Shown here one piece after another: positions 33,773 through 40,376 of a stretch of 64,000 nt of DNA. How positions within the stretch are numbered: position 1 is the stretch's first letter; every line of letters begins with the position of its first letter. Origin of the DNA: a virus. A model generated the notes under the pieces. That model saw only the letters and a list, made by a program, of their open reading frames with translations. It ran no database searches and had not been told where the DNA came from. The stretch covers positions 1 to 64,000 of the IMG/VR virus record IMGVR_UViG_3300022868_000009; one strand, given 5' to 3'. Position numbers and translations under genes: made by a program.

Positions 33773-33883
33773 TTATTTTACAATTAATTTTATTTTATAA
33801 TATCCATCAATAATAACAATATAAATTCCACTATTTAAACCTTCTATTTGATTATCCATATTTTGTTTTATAAATTTTTTCAT
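33773..33883 (-). pseudogene. Remnant of a T9SS sorting domain
   Basis: A 36-residue frame starting in an ATGA overlap with the gene upstream. Its second half (DNQIEGLNSGIYIVIIDGYY then KIKLIVK) closely repeats the last 28 residues of the protein at 30791-32122 (DNQIYGLPCGVYIVIIDGYY). It is probably the remains of a duplicated, largely deleted T9SS cargo gene, though a small translated peptide cannot be excluded. Confidence 0.65.
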
Positions 33884-34224
33884 TCTTTTTTGTTTTTCAT
33901 TTTTTCTTTAATATACATATCTTTACAATTTTTATAATTTATTATATTATCTATATTAGATTTATAATAACATTTACCATAAAAACGCATTTCAATTTTT
34001 TTAAATAATACATTGTAATCTTTGTGATTTTTTGTTAATTTTACAAAAATTAAATATTCTGCTTCACAGGTTGATATTACTTTACAACCCAAAGATTTTA
34101 CATATATTATAACTTCTTGGAAATCATTATCATCGGATACATATCCAAATAGGCAATGATTTTCTTTTTGACTAAATGCCAAAGTTGAAATCATCATAAA
34201 TAAGTAAATTAGGAATTTTTTCAT
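33880..34224 (-). CDS. Small secreted protein
   Basis: A 114-residue protein with a signal peptide (MKKFLIYLFMMISTLAFSQ, cleavage after FSQ). The mature part has four Cys and is Lys/Tyr-rich; no family is recognised. It is first in the exported-protein operon that runs down to 29938. Confidence 0.7.
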   Translation of the reverse strand: MKKFLIYLFMMISTLAFSQKENHCLFGYVSDDNDFQEVIIYVKSLGCKVISTCEAEYLIFVKLTKNHKDYNVLFKKIEMRFYGKCYYKSNIDNIINYKNCKDMYIKEKMKNKKE

Positions 34225-34258
34225 TTTTTATATCATTCTTTTTATTTATAGACGTAAA

Positions 34259-34290
34259 ATTTGATTTAAGGTTGCCTTAAATTTGATCTT
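34259..34290. repeat. Inverted repeat with flanking direct repeats upstream of secreted operon
   Basis: ATTTAAGG-TTG-CCTTAAAT is an eight-base palindrome, with AAATTTGAT on each side. It lies about 40 bases upstream of the operon start at 34224. On the reverse strand, TATAAATA (34241-34248) lies between it and the ATG. It may be an operator or an RNA hairpin. Confidence 0.4.
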
Positions 34291-34332
34291 TTACCTCATT
34301 ATTTATATATTAAAATTTTAAAAAAAATTATA

Positions 34333-34363
34333 AAAAAAAGTGATGTTTAAATCACTTTTTTTA
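34333..34363 (-). terminator. Terminator after 37-residue gene
   Basis: AAAAAAGTGAT / ATCACTTTTTT has a short loop and lies immediately after the stop of the small reverse-strand gene at 34361. Confidence 0.75.
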
Positions 34364-34474
34364 TTTTTTCTTTTTGGGAAAGAATTTTTTGATAGGATGA
34401 TTTTTCTTTTTCTGCTCATCATCATACTCCTTTTTAAGTTTCTCTACTATTCTATCAAAATTTTTATCATCCAT
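34361..34474 (-). CDS. 37-residue basic protein
   Basis: ATG at 34474 opens a frame MDDKNFDRIVEKLKKEYDD that ends in a Lys-rich tail (KKFFPKKKK). It lies between the release-factor gene and a terminator. It is hydrophilic, probably helical, of unknown function. Confidence 0.5.
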   Translation of the reverse strand: MDDKNFDRIVEKLKKEYDDEQKKKNHPIKKFFPKKKK

Positions 34475-34553
34475 AATATTTATCCTCTACTTTAGTATAC
34501 TTATAATATATGTTTTTGTTTTAAATTTTTGACTAATCGACCAAAATCTTACA

Positions 34554-35232
34554 TTAATGTAAAAGTTCAATCTTACCCTTAATTATATTTTTATAACTCG
34601 ATTTACTATTAGTAATATGATCAACAATTATACCAGTTTTTAAATTATAAGTCCTTCTTCTATTTGACCTAGATCTTAAACCTATTTGTTCATTTCTACC
34701 ATTAGAATAAGACTCATTATATTCTTTATTAAATTTATCTTGTAATCTTTTCTTTAATTCTTTCCACGCACCAGATTCATTTTTATGTTGATTTCTACCA
34801 TCAACTCTTACTTGAATATTAGTAGGGATATGTTTTAAAATAACACAACTCATAGTTCTATTTCTATGTTGACCGCCCGGTCCAGAACCCATAGTATATA
34901 TTACTTCTACATCATTTTTATCAATATTAACTGAAATATCTTGTTTTTCATCTAAAACTGCAACAGAAACTGTTGATGTGTGCATTCTACCTTTTGATTC
35001 TGTTGGTGGTACACGTTGCCATTTATGATTACCTATTTCATTTGAGAAGAATTCTTTTACACCATCACCGCTAAAGACATAAATCAACTAAACCTTCTCT
35101 TTCATTAAGAGAAATTAGTTTAAATCCCTTTAACTTTAATGTTTTTAAGTAAATGTTTTTCATATCTTGTACTAGAAGTTTAGCATCCTCGCCACCTTCT
35201 TGATCTCTGATTTCTATAATAATTTTTTCCAT
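34554..35232 (-). CDS. RF1-like peptide chain release factor with +1 frameshift
   Basis: Two overlapping frames make one factor. Frame 1 (ATG 35232, stop TAG 35071-35073) encodes the PCRF segment IIEIRDQEGGEDAKLLVQDM then GFKLISLNE. Frame 2 (to 34554) continues SGDGVKEFF, WQRVPPTESKGRMHTS, GSGPGGQHRNR (the GGQ loop) and RRRTYNLKTG. PPT matches the RF1-type PxT codon-recognition motif. The junction reads CTT TAG C, the RF1 counterpart of the CTT TGA C site of bacterial prfB. A +1 slip there would yield about 225 residues, lacking the N-terminal part of domain 1 (RF1 has about 360). Upstream frame-2 reading is blocked by a TAG before its TTG. Confidence 0.85.
35070..35076 (-). promoter_or_regulatory. 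Putative programmed +1 frameshift site CTTTAGC
   Basis: On the reverse strand the last sense codon CTT is followed by TAG and C. Slipping one base gives TTT in the P site and AGC next, which enters the downstream frame at SGDGV. A weak purine-rich stretch (GAGAAGG) lies about 20 bases upstream. Confidence 0.7.
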
Positions 35233-35247
35233 AACTTTGTTTTATTT

Positions 35248-35637
35248 TTATAATTCTGCTTTTTCAAAAAATTTCTGCATAGTTAAATATGCAAAAGAAT
35301 GTGCGTCTAATAAAGTATATTGTTTCCAACAAAAAAGTACAGATAATATAAATAATGCACCACTTATTATTGTAAATAATACAGGTAATTTAATTAGACA
35401 GATTAATGTAAGAATTAACAAAGCTATAGAAATATGCTTGCTATGTTTGAATCGGTAAAAATATTTAATAATGTTTTTAACATTGTGTTTAATTTGTATT
35501 TGTTTTAGTACTTTTAATGGAACTGATTTTTTATCATCCATTGTCATTTTTTGATAACCATCATAAGTTATATGTTCATATTCATTATCTACATGACAAT
35601 CTTTGTTTAATAAATCTTCAATTATAATTTTTTCCAT
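35248..35637 (-). CDS. Small membrane protein
   Basis: A 129-residue protein. Two adjacent hydrophobic segments (residues about 70-88 and 90-108, ISIALLILTLICLIKLPVLF then TIISGALFILSVLFCW) form a helical hairpin. The N-terminal 60 residues are charged and probably cytoplasmic. No family is recognised. It precedes the release-factor gene in the same direction. Confidence 0.65.
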   Translation of the reverse strand: MEKIIIEDLLNKDCHVDNEYEHITYDGYQKMTMDDKKSVPLKVLKQIQIKHNVKNIIKYFYRFKHSKHISIALLILTLICLIKLPVLFTIISGALFILSVLFCWKQYTLLDAHSFAYLTMQKFFEKAEL

Positions 35638-35672
35638 AATATTAATATACGAAAATTCTTCTAAGAAAAAAA

Positions 35673-35921
35673 CTATAAAACTTTATATTTTAAGATATTA
35701 TTTAAACTATTCTTAGGATCTTTTTCTACTACGAATCCGCCTTTCCAATTAGATTTTTCAGCTTGTTTGAATAACTCATCATAAGTACCTTTATCAAGTT
35801 GTAGATGCATTTCTTCTTTTCGTTTAATATGGTCATCTAATTGCTTGAGTAAAATATTCTTTCTTTGTTGAACACCTTCGTTCATTTCGTTAAATTCGTT
35901 AAATTCATCATAACTTTTCAT
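35673..35921 (-). CDS. Small helical protein with CTS-like N-terminus
   Basis: An 82-residue protein starting MKSYDEFNEFNEMNEG, close to the capsid-targeting pattern of T4 internal proteins. Residues 20-60 are a charged helix. Unknown function; a packaged internal protein is possible. Confidence 0.6.
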   Translation of the reverse strand: MKSYDEFNEFNEMNEGVQQRKNILLKQLDDHIKRKEEMHLQLDKGTYDELFKQAEKSNWKGGFVVEKDPKNSLNNILKYKVL

Positions 35922-35982
35922 TATAATAATTATATTTTCTTCTATATATTAAAATACATATTGATAAATTTTATAATTATGT

Positions 35983-36054
35983 AACGCAGATCAGAATCGA
36001 ACTGACAGCCTTTGGGATATGATTCCAATGCTCTACCTATTGAGCTACTGCGTT
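35983..36054 (-). tRNA. tRNA-Met(CAT)
   Basis: Acceptor AACGCAG pairs with CTGCGTT. The D arm is GCTC-GAGC and the anticodon loop ATCATAT gives CAT. The T arm is GTCAG-TTCGATT-CTGAT. CCA is not encoded. Whether it acts as elongator, initiator or lysidine-modified Ile tRNA cannot be told from sequence. Confidence 0.9.
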
Positions 36055-36385
36055 ATTTATTTTTAATTCTATCTAATTTAATCTTTCGATCAATTCTTAT
36101 AATTTTCTTTTTAACTTCTTCATCTTTAAAATTTGGATGTAAATATAAATTACACATAACATGGAAAACATCTGGATTTATATCACCATTTTCATCTAAA
36201 CATGGTTTTAATATATCCATCATTATATATGTTCTAATAGATGTATAATTATTTTGAAATTCATAACGTTTACAAATAAAATCTATATAACTATCAACAT
36301 CAACAGGTATTATTTTATTCTCAAATTCGTCAATTAAAACATCAATTATATATTCATCATTAAAACCATTACTATCATCCGTCAT
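36053..36385 (-). CDS. Hypothetical acidic protein
   Basis: A 110-residue protein (MTDDSNGFNDEYIID onward), predicted helical, with a basic C-terminus (RKIKLDRIKNK). No motif is recognised. Its stop touches the 5' end of the tRNA-Met gene, so both may lie on one transcript. Confidence 0.6.
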   Translation of the reverse strand: MTDDSNGFNDEYIIDVLIDEFENKIIPVDVDSYIDFICKRYEFQNNYTSIRTYIMMDILKPCLDENGDINPDVFHVMCNLYLHPNFKDEEVKKKIIRIDRKIKLDRIKNK

Positions 36386-36494
36386 CCTTTACTCTACTAA
36401 TTTAACTTTTCTTTGATACTGGTATTAAAATTCTACTATTTTCCATATAACTTATATTTCAAATAATATAATATGTTTAAAAATTTTGTATTTA

Positions 36495-36531
36495 AAAAGA
36501 ACCGTATCAATAATAAATTAATACGGTTTCA
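36495..36531 (-). terminator. Terminator after 36568-36759
   Basis: GAACCGTAT and ATACGGTTTC form a nine-base stem with a 13-base loop. On the reverse strand it is followed by a U-rich tract (TTCTTTTTAAAT). Confidence 0.7.
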
Positions 36532-36567
36532 GTAGAGGGTAACTAATATAATTGGTAAGATAAAAAA

Positions 36568-36759
36568 CTATTCTTGTTCCTTTTTAGCTTTAAGGTTACC
36601 CTTAGTTTTTCCTTTTACTTCTTTTTCTTTCTTGTCTGGTCTAACTAATTCTTTCCAGATGTTTTTAGGACAATAATTATATCCGTTTGCTAACTTTTCA
36701 TAAACTTCCTTTTCTTTTACTCTAATTGGAAGGTCGTCTCCGAGTCTCATTGTTTTCAT
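36568..36759 (-). CDS. Small Lys-rich protein
   Basis: A 63-residue protein: an N-terminal part with RLGDDLPIRVKEKEV and NIWKELVRPDK, then a Lys-rich disordered tail. Unknown function. It ends before a terminator. Confidence 0.55.
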   Translation of the reverse strand: MKTMRLGDDLPIRVKEKEVYEKLANGYNYCPKNIWKELVRPDKKEKEVKGKTKGNLKAKKEQE

Positions 36760-36767
36760 AAGCTAAT

Positions 36768-37277
36768 TTAATTAATTTTTATAATATTTGATTTTTCTAT
36801 TTTTATTGATTTTTCTATTTTTAATTTTTCTATTGGTTTTTCTTTTTTAATATTATTAAAATCTATAACCTTCAATGTTATAGTATCTGTTTTTTGTTTA
36901 AATGTAAATTCATGCTCACCTTTACCATAATGGTTTATTTTTACAAATAAATTAAAAACTGTATTTTCATTAATTTGTCTAGATTCATTTACTTTAAAAA
37001 TATATTTAATTTGTTTACCATCAAACTCATATTCAGCATAAAAATCTTTGTTTTTAGAATCAAGATAAACTACAGGTTTAATTTCACCATCATATGCAAC
37101 AAATTCATTTATATCTGCAAATGGACCAACAATTGCAAAACCAACAATAAATATAACTATTGATGCAAATACACACCATGCTTTCGTTAAAGATTTTTTA
37201 GAAAATATTGATAATAAAATAAATATCATTAATAATCCAGGACTAATTATCCATGCAAGTGTTAATAGTAAACTCAT
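36768..37277 (-). CDS. Membrane protein with external domain
   Basis: A 169-residue protein with two N-terminal transmembrane helices (residues 3-25 and 32-52, ending GFAIVGPFAD). A beta-rich domain follows (VVYLDSKNKDFYAEYEFDGK), then a Lys/Ile repeat tail. No family is recognised. An envelope location is predicted. Confidence 0.65.
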   Translation of the reverse strand: MSLLLTLAWIISPGLLMIFILLSIFSKKSLTKAWCVFASIVIFIVGFAIVGPFADINEFVAYDGEIKPVVYLDSKNKDFYAEYEFDGKQIKYIFKVNESRQINENTVFNLFVKINHYGKGEHEFTFKQKTDTITLKVIDFNNIKKEKPIEKLKIEKSIKIEKSNIIKIN

Positions 37278-37355
37278 TTTTTATATTTTTTTAATTTGTA
37301 TAAATATACAAAAATTTCAACTTAAAAAAAATTTTCGATTCTAAATTTTAATTGT

Positions 37356-37427
37356 AGGTATAGATGGATTTGAACCACCGACTTCTACTGTATAAGAGTA
37401 GCACTCTGACCCCTGAGTTATATACCC
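37356..37427 (-). tRNA. tRNA-Ile(TAT)
   Basis: Acceptor GGGTATA/TATACCT. Anticodon stem CTACT/AGTAG, loop CTTATAC giving TAT, which reads the AUA codon frequent in this AT-rich genome. The T loop is TTCAAAT. Its 5' end overlaps the last codons of the gene at 37418-37804. Confidence 0.85.
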
Positions 37428-37804
37428 ATGTCTAATCGTTTAAAAATTTTCCTTTCAATTGTTTCTATCATATAATTAGAATAAAAAAACAAATCGTACA
37501 TATTCTTTACCTCTTTTACATTATAATAATCACTATATTCATATATTTGATAAGTGATGCCTGTACCTGTTTTATAGGATGATGTATAACATATATATTC
37601 TTTATTTTTGTATTTTTTATATCTTACACTATGCAACGTGTTTATTATATAACCATTTTTAATATTTTTATAAACACTTTTAACATTTTTAATATTTTTA
37701 AAATCAAACTCATTAAATATACGTTGAAAAGCATGCTTAGGACTTAAAACCTTATTTTTTTCAAAATAATGTTCAAAACCAATTTGATATTTGTTTTTTC
37801 TCAT
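37418..37804 (-). CDS. Hypothetical Lys/Tyr-rich protein
   Basis: A 128-residue basic protein (MRKNKYQIGFEHYFEKNK onward) with no recognised motif. Its 3' end overlaps the 5' end of tRNA-Ile(TAT) by ten bases. Confidence 0.6.
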   Translation of the reverse strand: MRKNKYQIGFEHYFEKNKVLSPKHAFQRIFNEFDFKNIKNVKSVYKNIKNGYIINTLHSVRYKKYKNKEYICYTSSYKTGTGITYQIYEYSDYYNVKEVKNMYDLFFYSNYMIETIERKIFKRLDMGI

Positions 37805-37842
37805 ATTATTTTTGTATGTTTACGACAAAGTTTTCAATACTT

Positions 37843-37924
37843 AATATCTGATTCGAACCTACGTTGGGGCGTTTACCTCATCAGATTAACAGTCTGACAC
37901 CTTCGACCACTCGGACACAGATCA
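37843..37924 (-). tRNA. Degenerate class II tRNA, Tyr-like body with GTT anticodon
   Basis: The D arm TGTCCGAGTGG and a long variable arm indicate class II. Anticodon stem TCAGA/TCTGA with loop CTGTTAA gives GTT (Asn). A typical bacterial tRNA-Tyr has the same arm with loop CTGTAAA (GTA). The 3' side of the T stem is missing, so the T stem does not close and the acceptor pairs over only five bases. Probably a decayed tRNA. Confidence 0.55.
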
Positions 37925-37932
37925 ATTTATTA

Positions 37933-38646
37933 TTACACAATTTCCGATTTTATTGCATTTGGTGGAATATTATCATAAGTATAATATGCTTCAGAATCTT
38001 CGTTAAACTTTGGATCTTTATGTAATTTAATATTATTAATCATCACTTTCATATCTATTTCTAGAATAATATATTCTTCCTTAGAATGAAATTCTTTTTC
38101 TTCTAAGTAATTTTTAGATATTTTTTCATTTCCAAATAAATAAATTCTTTCTGGATGTTGTTCAATAACGTTTTTAGTTTTAGGAACTATACCTTGTTTT
38201 TTAATTTTATCTAAATTTTTTTTATTTGTAACATGATATAATTTTTCTGGTACACCAACTTCAGAATCAAATCTTTTATTTAAATAAACTATGAAATCTT
38301 CATCTTTTTTCCAAACATGTGTTGAAATACTTGTTTTTTTACCATCCATATACTGGTTTGAAATATTATAACCTAAATTATTTACCAAAATCAATAAATC
38401 AGAATAAAATTCTTTTAATCTTTCTCCATAAAAATTAAGTTCAATTCTATCTTTAAGAATATATAATTTGACACTACCTTTTACTTTATGTTTTTTAAGC
38501 AAATCGTCGATTTTTTGAACTGATATATCATAATCAATACTTTTAATAAGACCCTCTTTAATTAAATTATAATTGAAAGACTCTAACATTTTATTATTAA
38601 AGTCATGATGATATCCACAAAATTCAAAATATTTTTTCATATTCAT
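37933..38646 (-). CDS. Putative ADP-ribosyltransferase-fold protein
   Basis: A 237-residue protein. The C-terminal half contains LYHVTNKKNLDKIKKQGI then ERIYLF and a distant EAYYTYDNIPP, a pattern recalling DarT/KptA-like ADP-ribosyltransferases (His in YHxT, Gly-hydrophobic after Ile-rich helix). The protein at 54608-55393 has the same pattern. Both contain LIKEGLI near the N-terminus; here it follows ESFNYN, suggesting a capsid-targeting peptide ending in I-K-E. T4 Alt is a packaged ADP-ribosyltransferase, so an injected enzyme is plausible. Catalytic Glu is not certain. Confidence 0.6.
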   Translation of the reverse strand: MNMKKYFEFCGYHHDFNNKMLESFNYNLIKEGLIKSIDYDISVQKIDDLLKKHKVKGSVKLYILKDRIELNFYGERLKEFYSDLLILVNNLGYNISNQYMDGKKTSISTHVWKKDEDFIVYLNKRFDSEVGVPEKLYHVTNKKNLDKIKKQGIVPKTKNVIEQHPERIYLFGNEKISKNYLEEKEFHSKEEYIILEIDMKVMINNIKLHKDPKFNEDSEAYYTYDNIPPNAIKSEIV

Positions 38647-38658
38647 TATATATTAAAT
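38645..38658 (-). promoter_or_regulatory. Putative late promoter
   Basis: Reverse-strand reading TGAATTTAATATATAA begins just upstream of the ATG at 38646. Spacing is too short for that ATG, so it may instead mark an internal start or be coincidental. Confidence 0.2.
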
Positions 38659-38677
38659 TCATTTTTTTGTTTATTTG

Positions 38678-38750
38678 AGGGGAAACTAGGACTCGAACCT
38701 AGGACACCTTGATTAACAATCAAGTACTCTACCAACTGAGTTATATCCCC
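38678..38750 (-). tRNA. tRNA-Asn(GTT)
   Basis: Acceptor GGGGATA/TTTCCCC with one mismatch, D arm ACTC-GAGT, anticodon stem CTTGA/TCAAG with loop TTGTTAA giving GTT, and T arm CTAGG-TTCGAGT-CCTAG. Confidence 0.9.
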
Positions 38751-38831
38751 TGGTATAGGGCTAAAACCACTACCCTATCTTTGAAAGTTTACAAATCTAC
38801 CTGTGGTTAGGTCATAGAACTGCTCCTACAG

Positions 38832-38903
38832 TAGTCCGTAGGGGAATCGAACCCCTCTCTCTGGGCTGAAAACCCAACGTCCTGCGCAATAGACGAACGG
38901 ACC
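38832..38903 (-). tRNA. tRNA-Glu(TTC)
   Basis: Acceptor GGTCCGT/ACGGACT. Anticodon stem TTGGG/CCCAG with loop TTTTCAG giving TTC. T arm GGGG-TTCGATT-CCCC. Confidence 0.85.
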
Positions 38904-38915
38904 ATAAATTACATG

Positions 38916-38997
38916 TAGCGGGTCTAGGAGTCGAACCTAGTATCTCGTGGGTTATGAGCCCAGAATGATTTATAATTATCCATTTCACTCCCCCGCA
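38916..38997 (-). tRNA. tRNA-Met(CAT) with enlarged D loop
   Basis: Acceptor TGCGGGG/ACCCGCT pairs over its central five bases. The anticodon loop CTCATAA gives CAT. T arm CTAGG-TTCGACT-CCTAG. The D region AGTGA-(loop)-TCATT has a loop of about 15 bases instead of 7-11. Confidence 0.75.
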
Positions 38998-39043
38998 ATA
39001 TAATTTCAATCTTTAAAAATTTATCAATATGTCAAAGAACTTG

Positions 39044-39117
39044 TGGGTATAGATGGATTCGAACCATCGACCTCTACCGTATCAGAGTAGCACTCTAACC
39101 AACTGAGCTATACACCC
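39044..39117 (-). tRNA. tRNA-Ile(GAT)
   Basis: Acceptor GGGTGTA/TATACCC, D arm GCTC-GAGT, anticodon loop CTGATAC giving GAT, T arm GATGG-TTCGAAT-CCATC. It closely resembles the Ile(TAT) gene at 37356, which suggests duplication with an anticodon change. Confidence 0.92.
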
Positions 39118-39118
39118 G

Positions 39119-39836
39119 TTATAATTTCAACCATTTTCTTATTGAATTATCACTAACACCATATTTTTTACCTACCTGTACATAATTACTTTCTTGAATT
39201 TCTTTCAATAAAATTTCTTTATTAGGTCTTTCTACTTTTCTGCTTTTTTCATGATAACATTCTACACATTGTTTTGATTGTCTTCATTTCATTACCACAT
39301 TCACAATAGTATTTTTTCTTTTCTTTTTTTTGATATTTTTGATATTTCTCTTTTTTTAAATCAGATTTATTAGATTTTGTTTTACTTTTACCACAATATG
39401 TGCTTGTCTGGCTATGACAATTTGGACATAATAATCTAAGATTTTCTAATCTATTATCTAAGTTATCACCATTTATATGGTCCAAATGTAAAGATATAGA
39501 TTTTCTTTTCCATTCATTTATTCCACATTCATCACATTTATATTCTAAAATATCTTCTTCAATAAGACGTTTTTTCAAAGAACCATTATTAGTATAAGTT
39601 GAATTTTCAACTAATATTTCATCCAACGAATAAGTTTTTGAAAAATTCTTAAAATTTTCACCTGTATTCCAACCTTGTCCTGTAAAATGTGATTTATCAA
39701 TATTATATAATTTAACATATTTTTTAATTGTTTTATAATTTCCACCTACTGGTCTTATGTCTAATTTTCTACAAACATCAGCAATTGAAAATGATTCTTT
39801 TACTATTTTCTCTAAATTATCTTTTTCATATTTCAT
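39119..39836 (-). pseudogene. HNH homing endonuclease, C-terminus frameshifted
   Basis: The open frame from ATG 39836 encodes 195 residues. The N-terminal segment is KYEKDNLEKIVKES, followed by the HNH core (CDECGINEW, LHLDHINGDNLDNRLENLRL, CPNCH) and CECGNEMKTIKT, then a premature stop at 39249. Sequence down to 39119 in another frame encodes the missing tail: CVECYHEK, RKVERPNKE and KYGVSDNSIRKWLK, as in the paralogues at 40659 and 41591. Restoring two bases in the TGTG run near 39262 rejoins the frames as MCVEC. The loss removes the DNA-recognition helix-turn-helix. Confidence 0.8.
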
Positions 39837-39853
39837 ATTAATATTTATTTTAT

Positions 39854-39868
39854 ATTATATATTAAAAC
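39854..39868 (-). promoter_or_regulatory. Putative late promoter of first HNH gene
   Basis: Reverse-strand reading TTTTAATATATAA lies 18-32 bases upstream of the ATG at 39836. Confidence 0.4.
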
Positions 39869-39931
39869 TTAAAAGCTATATTTTTTAATGTAAATATACG
39901 TTTGATATATTTATATTAACTAAAAATAGTG

Positions 39932-40016
39932 TACCTGGAATGGGACTCGAACCCATACGACCATAAAGATCAATAGATTTTAAGTCTATCTCGGCTACCA
40001 ATTACGACACCCAGGC
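39932..40016 (-). tRNA. tRNA-Leu(TAA)
   Basis: Class II tRNA: acceptor GCCTGGG/TCCAGGT, anticodon stem ATAGA/TCTAT, loop CTTAAAA giving TAA. Long variable arm (GATCTTTATGGTC) and T arm ATGGG-TTCGAGT-CCCAT are intact. Confidence 0.9.
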
Positions 40017-40039
40017 ATTTGTGTCTTATTTTATCATTA

Positions 40040-40210
40040 TTAACGAATCCTTTTATAATTCATTCTTTCTTTTTTACCTTTTCTTTCTCTAATCAAATCG
40101 TGTTCAATTTCAATAGCGAATTTTAAGTATAACCACATATCTGAATTAGGTCTTTGTTTACTCATACCTAATCTATATTTAATTATTTTATTTCTAGTTT
40201 TTTTATTCAT
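40040..40210 (-). CDS. 56-residue basic protein within tRNA cluster
   Basis: ATG at 40210 opens MNKKTRNKIIKYRLGMSK and ends in a basic tail (KGKKERMNYKRIR). It lies between two tRNA-Leu genes. The composition suggests nucleic-acid binding. The start has an A-rich leader. Confidence 0.55.
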   Translation of the reverse strand: MNKKTRNKIIKYRLGMSKQRPNSDMWLYLKFAIEIEHDLIRERKGKKERMNYKRIR

Positions 40211-40235
40211 TTCTTTCCTTTCTTATATTTATTTG

Positions 40236-40315
40236 TACCTCTGGAGAGACTCGAACTCTCACACCTTTCGGCACTGGTGCCTAAAACCAGCGTGTCTACA
40301 TTCCACCACAGAGGC
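40236..40315 (-). tRNA. tRNA-Leu(TAG)
   Basis: Class II tRNA: acceptor GCCTCTG/CAGAGGT, anticodon stem CTGGT/ACCAG, loop TTTAGGC giving TAG (reads CUA). Variable arm TGCCGAAAGGTG and T arm GAGAG-TTCGAGT-CTCTC are intact. It is a Leu tRNA, not a stop suppressor. Confidence 0.9.
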
Positions 40316-40323
40316 ATATTTAA

Positions 40324-40355
40324 TAAAAAAGCCAGTTCTTTATTTTGAACTGGCT
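40324..40355 (-). terminator. Terminator or attenuator hairpin in tRNA cluster
   Basis: AGCCAGTTC and GAACTGGCT pair with an eight-base loop and are followed by six Us on the reverse strand. Its upstream arm can instead pair with the end of a mini open frame at 40377-40421. Confidence 0.75.
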
Positions 40356-40376
40356 CTATAATTTAACAATAGTATA

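Noticed and set aside
29938-34224. Host DNA contamination of the assembly
   Set aside because: The genes are tightly coupled by four-base overlaps, and phage-style genes continue on both sides; from sequence alone integration is more likely, though read coverage at the borders would settle it.
35071-35073. Genome-wide recoding of TAG, as in some crAss-like phages
   Set aside because: Genes such as the ligase end at TAG, most genes end at TAA, no tRNA with a CTA anticodon was found, and the phage encodes an RF1-type factor that reads UAG.
36410-36460. 13-codon frame near 36448 on the reverse strand
   Set aside because: Too short, with no conserved partner or associated hairpin, unlike the two Trp-ended mini frames.
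38812-39009. Open frame across 38812-39009 on the reverse strand
   Set aside because: It runs through tRNA-Glu and tRNA-Met genes, so the open frame is incidental.
40236-40315. Stop-suppressor tRNA because the anticodon reads TAG
   Set aside because: Anticodon UAG pairs with CUA; the body is a normal class II Leu tRNA. A suppressor of UAG would need anticodon CUA.
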